From positions 1 through 64,000 of the forward strand of contig SVTG01000006.1 of the NCBI GenBank assembly GCA_015063895.1: a stretch of 64,000 nucleotides of DNA, written 5' to 3'. The stretch is from Oscillospiraceae bacterium. GTDB taxonomy: Bacteria > Bacillota > Clostridia > Oscillospirales > CAG-272. Both the position numbers and the translations under genes were made by a program. The notes beneath the pieces are model-generated. The model was not told the origin of the DNA, made no database searches, and saw nothing but the letters and a program-made list of their open reading frames with translations. The stretch's first letter is position 1; every line of letters begins with the position of its first letter. This document shows positions 8,979 through 18,056 of this stretch, one piece after another.

Positions 8979-9020
8979 AAAGCCGCATTTCCATCACAAG
9001 TATGGAAATGCGGCTTTTGT
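8979..9020 (+). terminator. terminator after rnc
   Basis: A perfect 14-bp stem (8981-8994 with 9002-9015, core AGCCGCATTTCCAT) is preceded by A's and followed by TTTGTTG. The A-rich left flank means it could also act weakly on minus-strand transcripts. Confidence 0.85.
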
Positions 9021-9040
9021 TGTTTCGTTTGAAAATGTTC

Positions 9041-9585
9041 AAAAAAACCGCCCCGTTCTCGGTTTCCCGATCGCAGGGCGGCTTTGTTTTTAGTTAGTTA
9101 GTTAGTTAGCTATGGTTGGTGTGTTATTGGTCTGCACCCTCTTGCAAAAAGGGCTGCGGAATTGGAGGCAGAAGACGTGATCTTGATACGATAGGCGTAT
9201 AGCATACGTCGAGTATCAAGAGCGCGGCTAAAAAACACACGTTTGATATAAATTGAAATTCGCAAGAATTTCTACCTAAAAACCGCCCCGTTCTCGGTTT
9301 CCCGATCGCAGGGCGGCTGTGTGCTTAGTTGGTTAGAGTTGGTGTGTTTTTGGTCTGCGCCCCCTTGCAAAAAGGGCTGCGGAATTGGAGGCAGAAGACG
9401 TGATCTTGATACGATAGGCGTATAGTATACGTCGAGTATCAAGAGCGCGGCTAAAAAACACACGTTTGATATAAATTGAAATTCGCAAGAATTTCTACCT
9501 AAAAAACCGCCCCGTTCTCGGTTTCCCGATCGCAGGGCGGCTGTGTGGTTAGTTGGTTAGAGTTGGTGTGTTTTTGGTCTGCGCC
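9041..9585. repeat. structured tandem repeat, 2.4 copies of about 235 bp
   Basis: Copies start near 9041, 9278 and 9501; the third stops at about 9585, just before the end of the nagB-like gene. Copies 1 and 2 are nearly identical apart from a short GTTA-type micro-repeat near 9092-9110, which changes the period from 235 to 224. Each unit holds several hairpins: CCGCCC/GGGCGG, CCCTT/AAGGG, TCTTGATAC/GTATCAAGA (9181-9189 with 9213-9221 in copy 1) and GAAATTC/GAATTTC. The CCGCCC hairpin reads as a terminator on the minus strand (T-run at 9501-9506), so the nagB-like transcript meets three in a row. No convincing coding sequence is present. Confidence 0.9.
9500..9543 (-). terminator. minus-strand terminator of the nagB-like operon (copy nearest the gene)
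   Basis: On the minus strand a GCCGCCC/GGGGCGGT stem is followed by six T's (9501-9506). The same structure recurs around 9278-9318 and 9041-9083. Confidence 0.7.
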
Positions 9586-9603
9586 AATTACGCAACCTTT
9601 ATA

Positions 9604-10578
9604 TTAGTAGCCAACTTTTTCCCAGCACTGGAAAGGCGCAGCCAGCTCCTCAGAGATGTAAACCTGAGTCTTCTTGGTCTGCAGCATCGTGGAGGGCAGG
9701 TAGGGGGTGATAGGACCGTGCGTGCACAGACGGCTGGTCATTCTCTGCCAGGAGGAGAAGGTACCGCAGGTAGCAAGTGCGTGAACCTCAATTCTTTCCT
9801 TAGCACGCATCACGTCAAGCGGGCCGATGGTGGCAGCGCAGGGCGGAACGTTTGCAATGTCGCCCGACTGGCCGAAGGTGCCGTTGAGGGAGTTCTGCAT
9901 AATGGTCATGGGGTGCAGCTTTACGATCTGTGCGGGCTGATTGAGCCACTCCTCGATGTCACCGGAGCCGATGAACTCGGGAATGGGGTCAACGAATGCC
10001 ATGTGGCCTGCCCAACCGGGGGAGGTGGAGGCGATATCGGCACCCGTGCCCTCGGTAATGTCGTCAATGATCTTGGAGTAATCGTTGATGTTCTTGTTGG
10101 TGGGGAAGTGTACGTTCTCCATGGGCATACGCAGCTTCTCGTCGATCTGGTAATACAGATACTTGATCATGGAGTGTGCAAAGCCTGCCTCGTAGGTGAT
10201 GGGGGCAATGTTGCCGTCCTGGTCAGCCCACTCGTCCTCAGCTACAAGGTGCACCTTGGAGCAGTCAACCTTGAAGTAGTTGATGAGCTGTGCCAAGGGA
10301 ATGTAGGTGTCGGGCTCGGGGTTGCCGAGGATCATCGTGAAGGATTTGCCTGCCTCGGAGGCAGCCTTCAGACGGGTGAAGAGGGTGGAAATGAGAACGG
10401 GGTGGGGGTTCATCATGACCTTTACTTCAAATTCGGGGTGCCACCAAGGCTCTCTTTTCTCAAGGTCCTTGCCGCTCAGGCTGCGCACGTACTCGCAAAC
10501 CTTCTTGTCCTTAAAGGGAACAAAGTCGGCGGGCATAAAGTCAAATTTTGTTGCGGGATCAGTGATAAAATCTTTCAT
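9604..10578 (-). CDS. glucosamine-6-phosphate deaminase-like protein (NagB/SugI family)
   Basis: This 324-residue protein has the NagB-type Rossmann fold: a GNPEPDTYIPLAQLI segment, VHLVAEDEWAD (matching the MDEY region) and SPGWAGHMAFVDP (matching GxDGHIAFNEP). NagB converts glucosamine 6-phosphate to fructose 6-phosphate and ammonia. Here the catalytic His is kept, but the Asp of the DGHIAF motif is replaced by Ala, and the protein is longer than the usual 240-270 residues. It follows a nagA-like gene, which supports an amino-sugar role. Its true substrate is uncertain. The start has AGGAGA upstream. Confidence 0.75.
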   Translation of the reverse strand: MKDFITDPATKFDFMPADFVPFKDKKVCEYVRSLSGKDLEKREPWWHPEFEVKVMMNPHPVLISTLFTRLKAASEAGKSFTMILGNPEPDTYIPLAQLINYFKVDCSKVHLVAEDEWADQDGNIAPITYEAGFAHSMIKYLYYQIDEKLRMPMENVHFPTNKNINDYSKIIDDITEGTGADIASTSPGWAGHMAFVDPIPEFIGSGDIEEWLNQPAQIVKLHPMTIMQNSLNGTFGQSGDIANVPPCAATIGPLDVMRAKERIEVHALATCGTFSSWQRMTSRLCTHGPITPYLPSTMLQTKKTQVYISEELAAPFQCWEKVGY

Positions 10579-10658
10579 GATACCTTCTCCTTTGTTTATG
10601 TTTTTTTAATTTTGGTTGTATAGAGCGATAATCGCATTGCTTTAAGGGGGTCAAAAGC

Positions 10659-11804
10659 TTATACCGTTTCGCCACTTAAAAGCACGCGCTTTACCTTCAT
10701 GGTGTGGTCGACGAACACAAGGTCGGCACGCTTGCCCTTTGCGATCTCACCGCGGTCAAGGAATCCGACTGCGCGCGAGGGGTTGTAGGAGGCGAACTTA
10801 AACACGTCCACCAGCGAAGCGCCCGTGTGCTTGATCATGTTACGGCAGGAGATATCCAGCGTCATCTTGGAGCCTGCGATCTCACCCGTGTGGTCGAAGT
10901 TGATGTCGTCTACGTCGTCGTACCCGGGGGGAACAGGACCGTCGCAGGCGTAAGCATCGGAGATCAGAATAATGCGGTCGTCACCCTTGATCTTGCGCGT
11001 CAGGCGCAGGAGGTAGGGGTCTACGTGGATACCGCGGCTGTCACAGATCAGCTCGGCGTAGATATCGTGGTTAAAGTAAACCGTTTCGTCCACGCAGGGT
11101 GTGCGGCATTCGGGGTATTTTTGCAGAGTACCCGTGGCGTTGAGGTGGTGCGTGCCGATACGCAGACCGTAGGGCATCAGCGCCTCAATGTCGGTGGGCT
11201 CCGCTTCGCTGTGTGCCACCGAAAAGGCAACGCCGGGGTTTGCTTTTTTGGCATCAAGCACGAAATCAAGAATGCCCTCGCGCTCGGGTGCCAGCGCCCA
11301 GACCCTTACAAGGTCGCCTGCCGCCTCGATGATGGGCAGATGCTTTTTAGCATCTACCGGGCCCTTCCAGGGGTTGTTTTCCTTGTCGCACCCAAACTTG
11401 GGGTTGAGGTAGGGGCCTTCCATATAAAAGCCTGCAATATTGGCACATTCTTTTTTCTGCATAGCCGCCTTCAGCGTGTCGATCGCCACAAGATAGCCTG
11501 CCGTATCCATGCTGAAATACAGTGCGGGCAGCAGGGTCGTGGTGCCGTGCTTCAGGTGGTGCCGTGCGGCGCGAACGGGCTCATCCTGGAAAAAGACCGT
11601 GCCGTCAGAGTGGGTGTGGATATCCACAAACCCGGGGCCGACGTAAGCGCCCTCGGCGTCCATGATCTCGGCACCCTCGGGGATCGGCAGCTTTCTCGCT
11701 TCGCCGTAGTCAAGGATCTTGCCGTCCTTTAAAAGAAGGACCGCATCGGGAATGTAGTGGTCACGCATAATAAGCGTGGCGTTTTTGATGGCAGTAATCA
11801 TCAT
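10659..11804 (-). CDS. nagA: N-acetylglucosamine-6-phosphate deacetylase-like amidohydrolase
   Basis: This 381-residue amidohydrolase-superfamily protein should remove the acetyl group from N-acetylglucosamine 6-phosphate or a related sugar. Visible features are GPGFVDIHTHSDG, HGTTTLLPALYF, FYMEGPYLNPKFG with the metal-binding Glu, VAHSEAEP, HHLNATG, and ISDAYACDG with the catalytic Asp. Its ATG overlaps the stop of the upstream ceramidase-like gene (ATGA), so they are translationally coupled. The 80-bp gap to the nagB-like gene fits one transcript. Confidence 0.85.
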   Translation of the reverse strand: MMITAIKNATLIMRDHYIPDAVLLLKDGKILDYGEARKLPIPEGAEIMDAEGAYVGPGFVDIHTHSDGTVFFQDEPVRAARHHLKHGTTTLLPALYFSMDTAGYLVAIDTLKAAMQKKECANIAGFYMEGPYLNPKFGCDKENNPWKGPVDAKKHLPIIEAAGDLVRVWALAPEREGILDFVLDAKKANPGVAFSVAHSEAEPTDIEALMPYGLRIGTHHLNATGTLQKYPECRTPCVDETVYFNHDIYAELICDSRGIHVDPYLLRLTRKIKGDDRIILISDAYACDGPVPPGYDDVDDINFDHTGEIAGSKMTLDISCRNMIKHTGASLVDVFKFASYNPSRAVGFLDRGEIAKGKRADLVFVDHTMKVKRVLLSGETV

Positions 11805-13147
11805 TTGCTCAATTCGGCAAGCAGCTGCTTGCCTTCCTTTACGATATATTCGGCACAGCCTGCCTTAAATCTTGAGGTGCCGGCCTCATAGCCGCCCTCG
11901 CTGTAGGAATCCTGCATCGGGAAGTAGCCCTCGTAGCCGCCTGTGATGCAGCAGGGGCATACCAGCTCAAAGCTCTCGCTTGTCTTCAGGCCCTGGCCAA
12001 CACCCGTAAAGGGCTCACCGGGAATACCAATGAGGGCAACGGGACCGATCTTAACGCCAATGAGGTTCATCGGGAAGGCGTCGGGGGCGTGCTCCAGCTT
12101 CACCATACGGGCAGCCTGTGCCACCATCGTGGTCAGCATCATGCCCTTGTAGGGGAGCTCATCGTCTCTGCCTGCCTCGTGCAGCTCGTGGATATGTCTT
12201 GCCTCGGGCATTTGCTCGGGGGTGGGCTTGTTGGAGGGCACGTTAATGGTCTTTTCCAGAGAGGCGAGGTCGCTGACCTCTACGTATTTGACCTTATCAA
12301 AGACCTGCAAAACGCCGCCTGCTACCACGCGAGCGATATGCTGTGCGTGATTGTAGCCGCGCGCCACGTCGTCAAAGTCGATAAACATTTCGTTGAGGTC
12401 CCCGTCCTTGGGGTGTACGTTCACGTGGTTTACGTCGCCCTGCGCGCCGTTGAAGAAGATGCACCTTACGTTGTCAAGCGATTTTTCCACGGTCCTGCGC
12501 AGGATCGACGGCCAGTCGCCCGAAATGAGATTGCCGCCCACCACGTCGGGGTGGTTGCCAAAGTTCACGAGCACCACGGTGTCAGCGCCCTCGCGGTCAA
12601 AGCGCAGGACGTTTACGCGCTCGTCCACCTCGCCGATGGGTGCCACGATATCGGGGTTGTTCACACCGGGGTTGGTGCGGATCGAGCCGTCCTTCATGCG
12701 GTAACGGCGCAGGAACGCCACGTTTTTCGCCTCACCCACGCGGAAGCCCATTTTGGCGGGTGCCAGGTCGGCCAAGGCCGTACGCACGGCATCGGCCACG
12801 CGATGGATCAGGAAATTGCCGTACGCCTGCTCAAGCGGAAACTCGTCGCTCTCACGGGTATAGGGGGCAGTGTGCGTGTGTGTGCACGATACGTAAATTT
12901 CATCTTTTGCAAGGCCCGTTGCCTCAGAGACGAAGGCTCTGAGGCGATTGGCAAAGGCAGTTTGAATCAGGCACAGGTCAAGGGTGATCAGTGCCACACG
13001 CTTGCTGCCGCACTCCAGCGCCAGCACAGTGACCTCCAGTGAGTCCTTGATGCCCTCGCATTTGCGGATCTGATAATATCCTTCAAGCTCAATGCCGATC
13101 ATGGGGTCAATGTTGGATACGGCATAGCCTACTTTTAATTGCTGCAT
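11801..13147 (-). CDS. neutral/alkaline ceramidase-like hydrolase
   Basis: This 448-residue protein resembles the N-terminal catalytic domain of neutral/alkaline non-lysosomal ceramidases. Matching segments are an early KVGYAVSNIDP, SCTHTHTAPY with candidate zinc His residues, NFGNHPDVVGG and FFNGAQGDVNHVN. It has no signal peptide or transmembrane segment and lacks the usual C-terminal domain, so it is probably cytoplasmic and acts on another amide. I chose the ATG at 13147 because AGGAGG lies just upstream. It is first in a minus-strand operon with nagA-like and nagB-like genes, which suggests an N-acylated amino sugar as substrate; that is inference. Confidence 0.75.
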   Translation of the reverse strand: MQQLKVGYAVSNIDPMIGIELEGYYQIRKCEGIKDSLEVTVLALECGSKRVALITLDLCLIQTAFANRLRAFVSEATGLAKDEIYVSCTHTHTAPYTRESDEFPLEQAYGNFLIHRVADAVRTALADLAPAKMGFRVGEAKNVAFLRRYRMKDGSIRTNPGVNNPDIVAPIGEVDERVNVLRFDREGADTVVLVNFGNHPDVVGGNLISGDWPSILRRTVEKSLDNVRCIFFNGAQGDVNHVNVHPKDGDLNEMFIDFDDVARGYNHAQHIARVVAGGVLQVFDKVKYVEVSDLASLEKTINVPSNKPTPEQMPEARHIHELHEAGRDDELPYKGMMLTTMVAQAARMVKLEHAPDAFPMNLIGVKIGPVALIGIPGEPFTGVGQGLKTSESFELVCPCCITGGYEGYFPMQDSYSEGGYEAGTSRFKAGCAEYIVKEGKQLLAELSK

Positions 13148-13219
13148 ATATTCCTCCTGAATCCTGGATTTGGATGCCGGTGTATATGGTGGCAGTATGT
13201 CGTCTGCCCACACATAATC

Positions 13220-13248
13220 ATTGTAATACTTTTGTCCCTCTGTGTCAA
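13220..13248 (-). promoter_or_regulatory. sigma-A promoter for the ceramidase-like/nagA/nagB operon
   Basis: On the minus strand TTGACA (13243-13248) and TACAAT (13220-13225) are 17 bp apart, about 70 bp upstream of the first gene. Confidence 0.8.
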
Positions 13249-13323
13249 GAAGATTTTCGTTCTTTATCTAAAAAATAATGTTAATTGCCAAACAGGAAAA
13301 TGTGATTTTAAAAAGCTTTTGAG

Positions 13324-13384
13324 TTTCTTTCGTGAATTTTCCAAAACGAAAGAAAAGAGCCTGTTCCGCGTGCGAGGCTCTTTT
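13324..13384. other. two hairpins in the divergent 13.15-13.53 kb intergenic region
   Basis: TTTCTTTCGT (13324-13333) pairs with ACGAAAGAAA (13346-13355). Overlapping this, AAAAGAGCCT (13353-13362) pairs with AGGCTCTTTT (13375-13384), which is terminator-like on both strands. The two stems are mutually exclusive at 13353-13355. They lie upstream of both promoters, so any role is unclear. No gene is visible in this stretch. Confidence 0.5.
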
Positions 13385-13459
13385 GCCGAGGCGTGCTGCG
13401 CTTCCTTGGCGTTCACCCGCAGCAAAAGAAAAAACTTCCCCTTAAACGAAAAAAGGGGG

Positions 13460-13488
13460 TTGCAAAATCGCGCGCGTTGCGGTATAAT
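13460..13488 (+). promoter_or_regulatory. sigma-A promoter for smc-ftsY and downstream genes
   Basis: TTGCAA (13460-13465), 17 bp, TATAAT (13483-13488), about 40 bp before the smc start. Confidence 0.8.
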
Positions 13489-13528
13489 ATATTATTATAT
13501 TGTATTATGAATGAAAGGAGGCGTGGCA

Positions 13529-16500
13529 ATGTTTCTCAAATCACTTGAAATGCAGGGCTTTAAATCCTTCCCCGATAAAACAAAGCTGATGTTTGAGCGC
13601 GGCACTACGGTCATCGTGGGCCCGAACGGCAGCGGCAAGTCTAACATTTCCGATGCGATGCGCTGGGTGCTTGGTGAGATCTCCTCCAAGAGCCTGCGCG
13701 GTACGAAGATGGAAGATATCATTTTCGGCGGTGCAGACAGTCGCCGCCCGATGGGCTTTGCCGAGGTGTCGGTCACCTTTGACAACACCGACGAGGAAAA
13801 CCGCCTTGATTATCCCGGCGATGAAGTGACGGTAACACGTCGTTATTACCGCGCGGGTGAAAGTGAATATTTTATCAACCGCCGTGCCTGCCGTTTGCGT
13901 GACATTTACGAGCTGTTTATGAATACGGGTGTCGGTCGTGACGGTTATTCGATCATCGGTCAGGGTAAGATCGCGGAGATCATTTCCCGCAAATCCGACG
14001 AGCGCCGCAGTATTTTTGAGGACGCCTCGGGTATCGCCAAATACCGCCATCGCAAGACCGAGACCGAGCGCAAGCTCAAGACCACCGAGGAAAACATGAC
14101 ACGTGTCACGGATATTTTTGCCGAGGTGGAGGCGCAGGTGCAGCCCCTTGAAAAGGAGGCCGAGCGCGCCAAAAGGGCGATCGAATTGCACGAGACCAAA
14201 AAGCAGGTAGACGTGCAGCTGTGGCTCTTTGACACCGAGCGTCTGCACACCGAGATCGGCAAGGCAGAGGAAAGCTTCCGCAATTCGGGTCACGATCTTC
14301 GTCTGGTCAAGGAGGCCATTGAGGATTATAACGCCGAGAGCGAGCGCTTGTTTGAGGAAAGTCAGCAGAACACCGTCGCCGCCGAAGAGGTGCTTGAGCA
14401 GATCCGCGCCCTTGAAAAAGAGAATTACGAGCGCGACAGTCAGTACAGCGCCTCGAGCGAGCGTATTGCCGCCACACGTGAGCGTATTGCCGCCGATGAG
14501 CGTACGGTCGAGGAGAAAAAACGCGCCGAGGCCACCGAGCGTGCCGAGGGGGACCGTCGCCGTGCCGAGCATAAGGTGCTGGTCGCCAAGCGCGACGAGC
14601 TGGAGAGCGCCCATACTGCCAAGGCAGAGCAGGCGCAAGCCTTAGCGGACAAGGCCCTTACGCTTGCCGGTGAGATCGCAACGGCTTTAGCCGACGTCAG
14701 CCTGCGCGAGAACGAGGTTGCCGATATCACCGTGCGCCGTAAGGTGCTGGAGAATAATAAGATCACCGACAGCGATAAGAACGAGACCATGAGCGCCGAG
14801 ATCGGCGAATATCGCAAGAGCTCGGAGCGCTTGCAGCAGAGCCTTGCCGCCAAGCAGCAGGCAGCCGACGGCTATCAGGGCGATATTGATGCCGCCCATG
14901 AAAGGCTTGCCGCGCTGGATGAGAGCGCGAAGGCGCTTGAGGGCGAGCTGAAGGCCCTCGGTGAGGAGGAAACAGACCTCACCGCCAAGTCCGATATTGC
15001 ACGCCAGCGCGTCGAGGCATATCGCGCGATGGAGGAGCATTTTGAAGGGTACAGCAACAGTGTGCGCTTCGTCATGGACGCTTATCGCAACGGTAAGATC
15101 ACCGATAAGCAGGGTAGGAAATGCGGTAGGATCTACGGCCCGCTTTCCACCGTCATTTCCGTAGAAAAGAAATACGTTACCGCCATTGAAACCGCTCTTG
15201 GTGCCAATTTGCAGCATATCGTGGTGGAGGACGAGGAGGTCGCCAAGGCTGCTATGTTTGCCTTGAAGCACGCTGAGGCAGGCCGTGCCACCTTCTTCCC
15301 CCTCACGTCTATGCGTGCCTTGACGCCTACCGCCGAGATGGAGGAGGCTAAGCAATGCCGTGGGTATCTCGGCGTTGCCGCCGACCTTGTGGCAAGCGAG
15401 GATAAATTCCGTGACGTGGTGTCCTCTCAGCTCGGGCGTACCGTGGTGTTTGCCGATCTTGACAGCGCCAACGAAATGGCGCGTCGCACCAAATTCCGCG
15501 TCAAGGTCGTTACCCTTGACGGGCAGGTCATCAACGCGGGCGGCTCGTTTACGGGCGGATCCGTGAAGCAGCGCGCGGGTGTTTTGTCGCGCGCAGGACA
15601 AATTGAGGAATTGAATAAGACCCTGCAGGAATATGCCGTGCGTCTTGAGCAGCTGGCAGCCGACCGTGCCGTACTGGAGGAAAAGAGCCATACCCTCACG
15701 CTGGAGCGTGACGACGTGGCCAATCGAGTAGCACTTCTTGTCGCCCTGCAAAATAACGAGCTGACCGACGTGTCGGCCCTGCGCGCCAAATGGGAGGCAA
15801 ATGAGGAGCTGATCGCTAAGCTCGAGGGTGACTTCGCGGCCCTTTGTGAGCAGCGTGCAGGCTACGATGAGGAGCTTGCCCGTCTTGCGGGCGAGGAAAA
15901 GGCGCTGCGCCTTCAGATCGAGGAGATCGGCGCCCTGCGTGCTGAAAAGGACGTGGCGCGCAACGCCCTGCTTGATGACAAGACCGCCGTTGAAAAGGAA
16001 ATGACCGAGCTGTATATCAGCATCAGCGCGGTACGTAAGGATATCGAAACGCAAGAGGCTTATATGGCCGAATCCGATGCGCGCGCCGATGCGATCAAGG
16101 CTGAGATCGAGGCACTTTTGGCAAGAATTGCCGAGGCCGAGGCAAGCATTGCAGGGGAGCTGGCACGCCAGGAGGCCAACCGTAACACCTTTGCCGAGGG
16201 CGAGCGTGTGCTGGCTGACCTCAATGAGCGCCGTCAAAAGCTGACTACGGGCAATATGGATATCGAGCGCAAACGCGCTGCCGTTTCCGAAAAGCTGCGC
16301 TCCAAGATGGCAGAGCAGCAGGTGGTGTTTGAGGCGCATACCAGGAATGAAAATAAGCTCAGTGCCTTGCGTGAGGAGCAGGATAAGATCGCCGCGCGCT
16401 TCTGGGAGGAATACGAGATGACCAGAAACGATGCCGTGGCACTCGGTTATCCCGCCCTGACCGCAGCCGACCGCGCCGCCGCTGTGGAGCTGCAGACCAG

Positions 16501-17164
16501 CTGCCGCAACCGTTTGCGCGCCATCGGTAACGTTGACCTTGATGCGGTCAATAAATATAAGGAGGTCAAGGAGCGTTACGACTATATGTCGGCACAGATC
16601 GCCGATATGACTGCCGCACGCGACGACCTGCTGAAGATCATCGGTGACCTTGAAAGCGAGATGAAGACCTCGTTTGTGGCCACCTTCAATCAGATCAACG
16701 AGAACTTTAACCGCACCTTCTCCGAGCTGTTCGGTGGCGGTCACGCCGAAATCTCGCTCTCCGACCCTGCGGACGTCCTGACGTCGGGTATTGAGATCAA
16801 GGCGGCACCCCCCGGCAAGATCATCAAGAATCTCACGATGCTCTCGGGCGGTGAGCAGTCCTTCGTGGCGATCGCGTTGTTCTTTGCTATTTTGCAGGTC
16901 AATCCCACCCCGTTCTTTATCCTTGACGAGATCGAGGCGGCGCTTGACGAGGTCAACGTCGCACGCTTCGCCGCATACATCAAGCGTTATTCGCTTGACA
17001 CCCAGTTTATTTTGATCACCCACCGTCGCGGCACGATGGAGGCAGCACAGCGTCTTTATGGCGTCACGATGCCCGAGCGCGGCATTTCCAAGGTGCTGGC
17101 GCTTGACGTGTCCTCTATTTCGGGTAAGCAGGAAGGAGACGACTGGAATGGGATTTTTAGCTAA
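13529..17164 (+). CDS. smc: chromosome segregation protein SMC
   Basis: SMC is the ATPase core of the condensin-like SMC-ScpAB complex that organises and separates chromosomes. This 1211-residue protein has the N-terminal Walker A GPNGSGKSN (residues 31-39), LRGTKMEDIIFGG, long coiled coils on either side of a hinge around residues 510-670 (with GGSFTGGSVKQR), the C-terminal signature MLSGGEQSF and Walker B FILDEIEAALDE. I chose the ATG at 13529 (MFLKSLEMQGFKSFP, the usual SMC start) because AAAGGAGG lies at 13514-13521; an earlier in-frame ATG overlaps that site. Its end overlaps ftsY by 17 bp. Confidence 0.97.
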   Translation: MFLKSLEMQGFKSFPDKTKLMFERGTTVIVGPNGSGKSNISDAMRWVLGEISSKSLRGTKMEDIIFGGADSRRPMGFAEVSVTFDNTDEENRLDYPGDEVTVTRRYYRAGESEYFINRRACRLRDIYELFMNTGVGRDGYSIIGQGKIAEIISRKSDERRSIFEDASGIAKYRHRKTETERKLKTTEENMTRVTDIFAEVEAQVQPLEKEAERAKRAIELHETKKQVDVQLWLFDTERLHTEIGKAEESFRNSGHDLRLVKEAIEDYNAESERLFEESQQNTVAAEEVLEQIRALEKENYERDSQYSASSERIAATRERIAADERTVEEKKRAEATERAEGDRRRAEHKVLVAKRDELESAHTAKAEQAQALADKALTLAGEIATALADVSLRENEVADITVRRKVLENNKITDSDKNETMSAEIGEYRKSSERLQQSLAAKQQAADGYQGDIDAAHERLAALDESAKALEGELKALGEEETDLTAKSDIARQRVEAYRAMEEHFEGYSNSVRFVMDAYRNGKITDKQGRKCGRIYGPLSTVISVEKKYVTAIETALGANLQHIVVEDEEVAKAAMFALKHAEAGRATFFPLTSMRALTPTAEMEEAKQCRGYLGVAADLVASEDKFRDVVSSQLGRTVVFADLDSANEMARRTKFRVKVVTLDGQVINAGGSFTGGSVKQRAGVLSRAGQIEELNKTLQEYAVRLEQLAADRAVLEEKSHTLTLERDDVANRVALLVALQNNELTDVSALRAKWEANEELIAKLEGDFAALCEQRAGYDEELARLAGEEKALRLQIEEIGALRAEKDVARNALLDDKTAVEKEMTELYISISAVRKDIETQEAYMAESDARADAIKAEIEALLARIAEAEASIAGELARQEANRNTFAEGERVLADLNERRQKLTTGNMDIERKRAAVSEKLRSKMAEQQVVFEAHTRNENKLSALREEQDKIAARFWEEYEMTRNDAVALGYPALTAADRAAAVELQTSCRNRLRAIGNVDLDAVNKYKEVKERYDYMSAQIADMTAARDDLLKIIGDLESEMKTSFVATFNQINENFNRTFSELFGGGHAEISLSDPADVLTSGIEIKAAPPGKIIKNLTMLSGGEQSFVAIALFFAILQVNPTPFFILDEIEAALDEVNVARFAAYIKRYSLDTQFILITHRRGTMEAAQRLYGVTMPERGISKVLALDVSSISGKQEGDDWNGIFS

Positions 17165-18053
17165 ATTAAGGGAAGGGCTATCCAAGACCAAAAACGCCCT
17201 TTTTGGGCGCATTGACGCGATGCTCAAGCATTTTGTACGCGTTGACGAGGACCTTTTGGAGGAGCTTGAGGAGCTGCTGATCACCGCGGACGTTGGCGTT
17301 GGTGCCACCGAGGAGATCCTTGACCGTCTGCGTGACGAGATCAAGGAGGGGCGCCTTAAGGACCCCTCGGAGATCAAGGCAGTTTTGCGCGATATTCTGG
17401 TGGAAATGATCGGCGAGGGCGAGCCTCTTGACCTGTCTACCACCCCTACCGTGGTGCTGATCATCGGCGTCAACGGTGCAGGGAAGACCACCTCGATCGG
17501 TAAGATCTCAAATCGCTTGAAGCACGCGAAGAAAAAGGTAGTCGTCGCGGCAGCCGATACCTTCCGTGCCGCCGCGATTGATCAGCTTTCGGTCTGGTGC
17601 GACCGCGCGGGCGTGGATATCGTCAAGCAGCACGAGGGCTCGGACCCTGCGGCTGTGGTCTTTGATGCCATTCAGTATACCAAAAAGAAGGGCGCCGACG
17701 TGCTGATCATTGATACGGCGGGGCGTCTGCACAATAAAAAGAACCTCATGGACGAGCTTGCCAAGATCAACCGTGTGATCTCGCGCGAGCTGCCCGACGC
17801 GAGGCGCGAAAATCTGTTGGTGCTTGATGCTACCACGGGTCAGAATGCCGTGATGCAGGCCAAGGAGTTCGGGCGCGCCGCAGATATTACGGGTCTGATC
17901 CTCAATAAGCTTGACGGCACAGCCAAGGGCGGTATCGTGCTCTCGATCCGTCACGAGCTCGGGCTCCCCGTGAAATTTATCGGCGTTGGCGAGAAGATCG
18001 ACGATATGCAGGAATTTGACGCGGCTGAGTTTATTGCCGCTTTGTTTGAGTAA
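17148..18053 (+). CDS. ftsY: signal recognition particle receptor FtsY
   Basis: FtsY is the SRP receptor GTPase that delivers ribosome-nascent-chain complexes to the SecYEG translocon. The 301-residue protein is a compact NG-domain form without the long acidic A domain of Escherichia coli. Visible GTPase motifs are GVNGAGKTTSIGKIS (G1), DTFRAAA, DTAGRLHNK (G3) and LNKLDGTAKGG. The start is the ATG at 17148 with AAGGAG at 17133-17138, inside the smc 3' end. The smc-ftsY linkage is common in Bacillota. Confidence 0.97.
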   Translation: MGFLAKLREGLSKTKNALFGRIDAMLKHFVRVDEDLLEELEELLITADVGVGATEEILDRLRDEIKEGRLKDPSEIKAVLRDILVEMIGEGEPLDLSTTPTVVLIIGVNGAGKTTSIGKISNRLKHAKKKVVVAAADTFRAAAIDQLSVWCDRAGVDIVKQHEGSDPAAVVFDAIQYTKKKGADVLIIDTAGRLHNKKNLMDELAKINRVISRELPDARRENLLVLDATTGQNAVMQAKEFGRAADITGLILNKLDGTAKGGIVLSIRHELGLPVKFIGVGEKIDDMQEFDAAEFIAALFE

Positions 18054-18056
18054 GCG

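Noticed and set aside
9272..9463. 63-codon minus-strand frame in the 235-bp repeat
   Set aside because: It starts at a GTG without a ribosome binding site and runs through a terminator hairpin.
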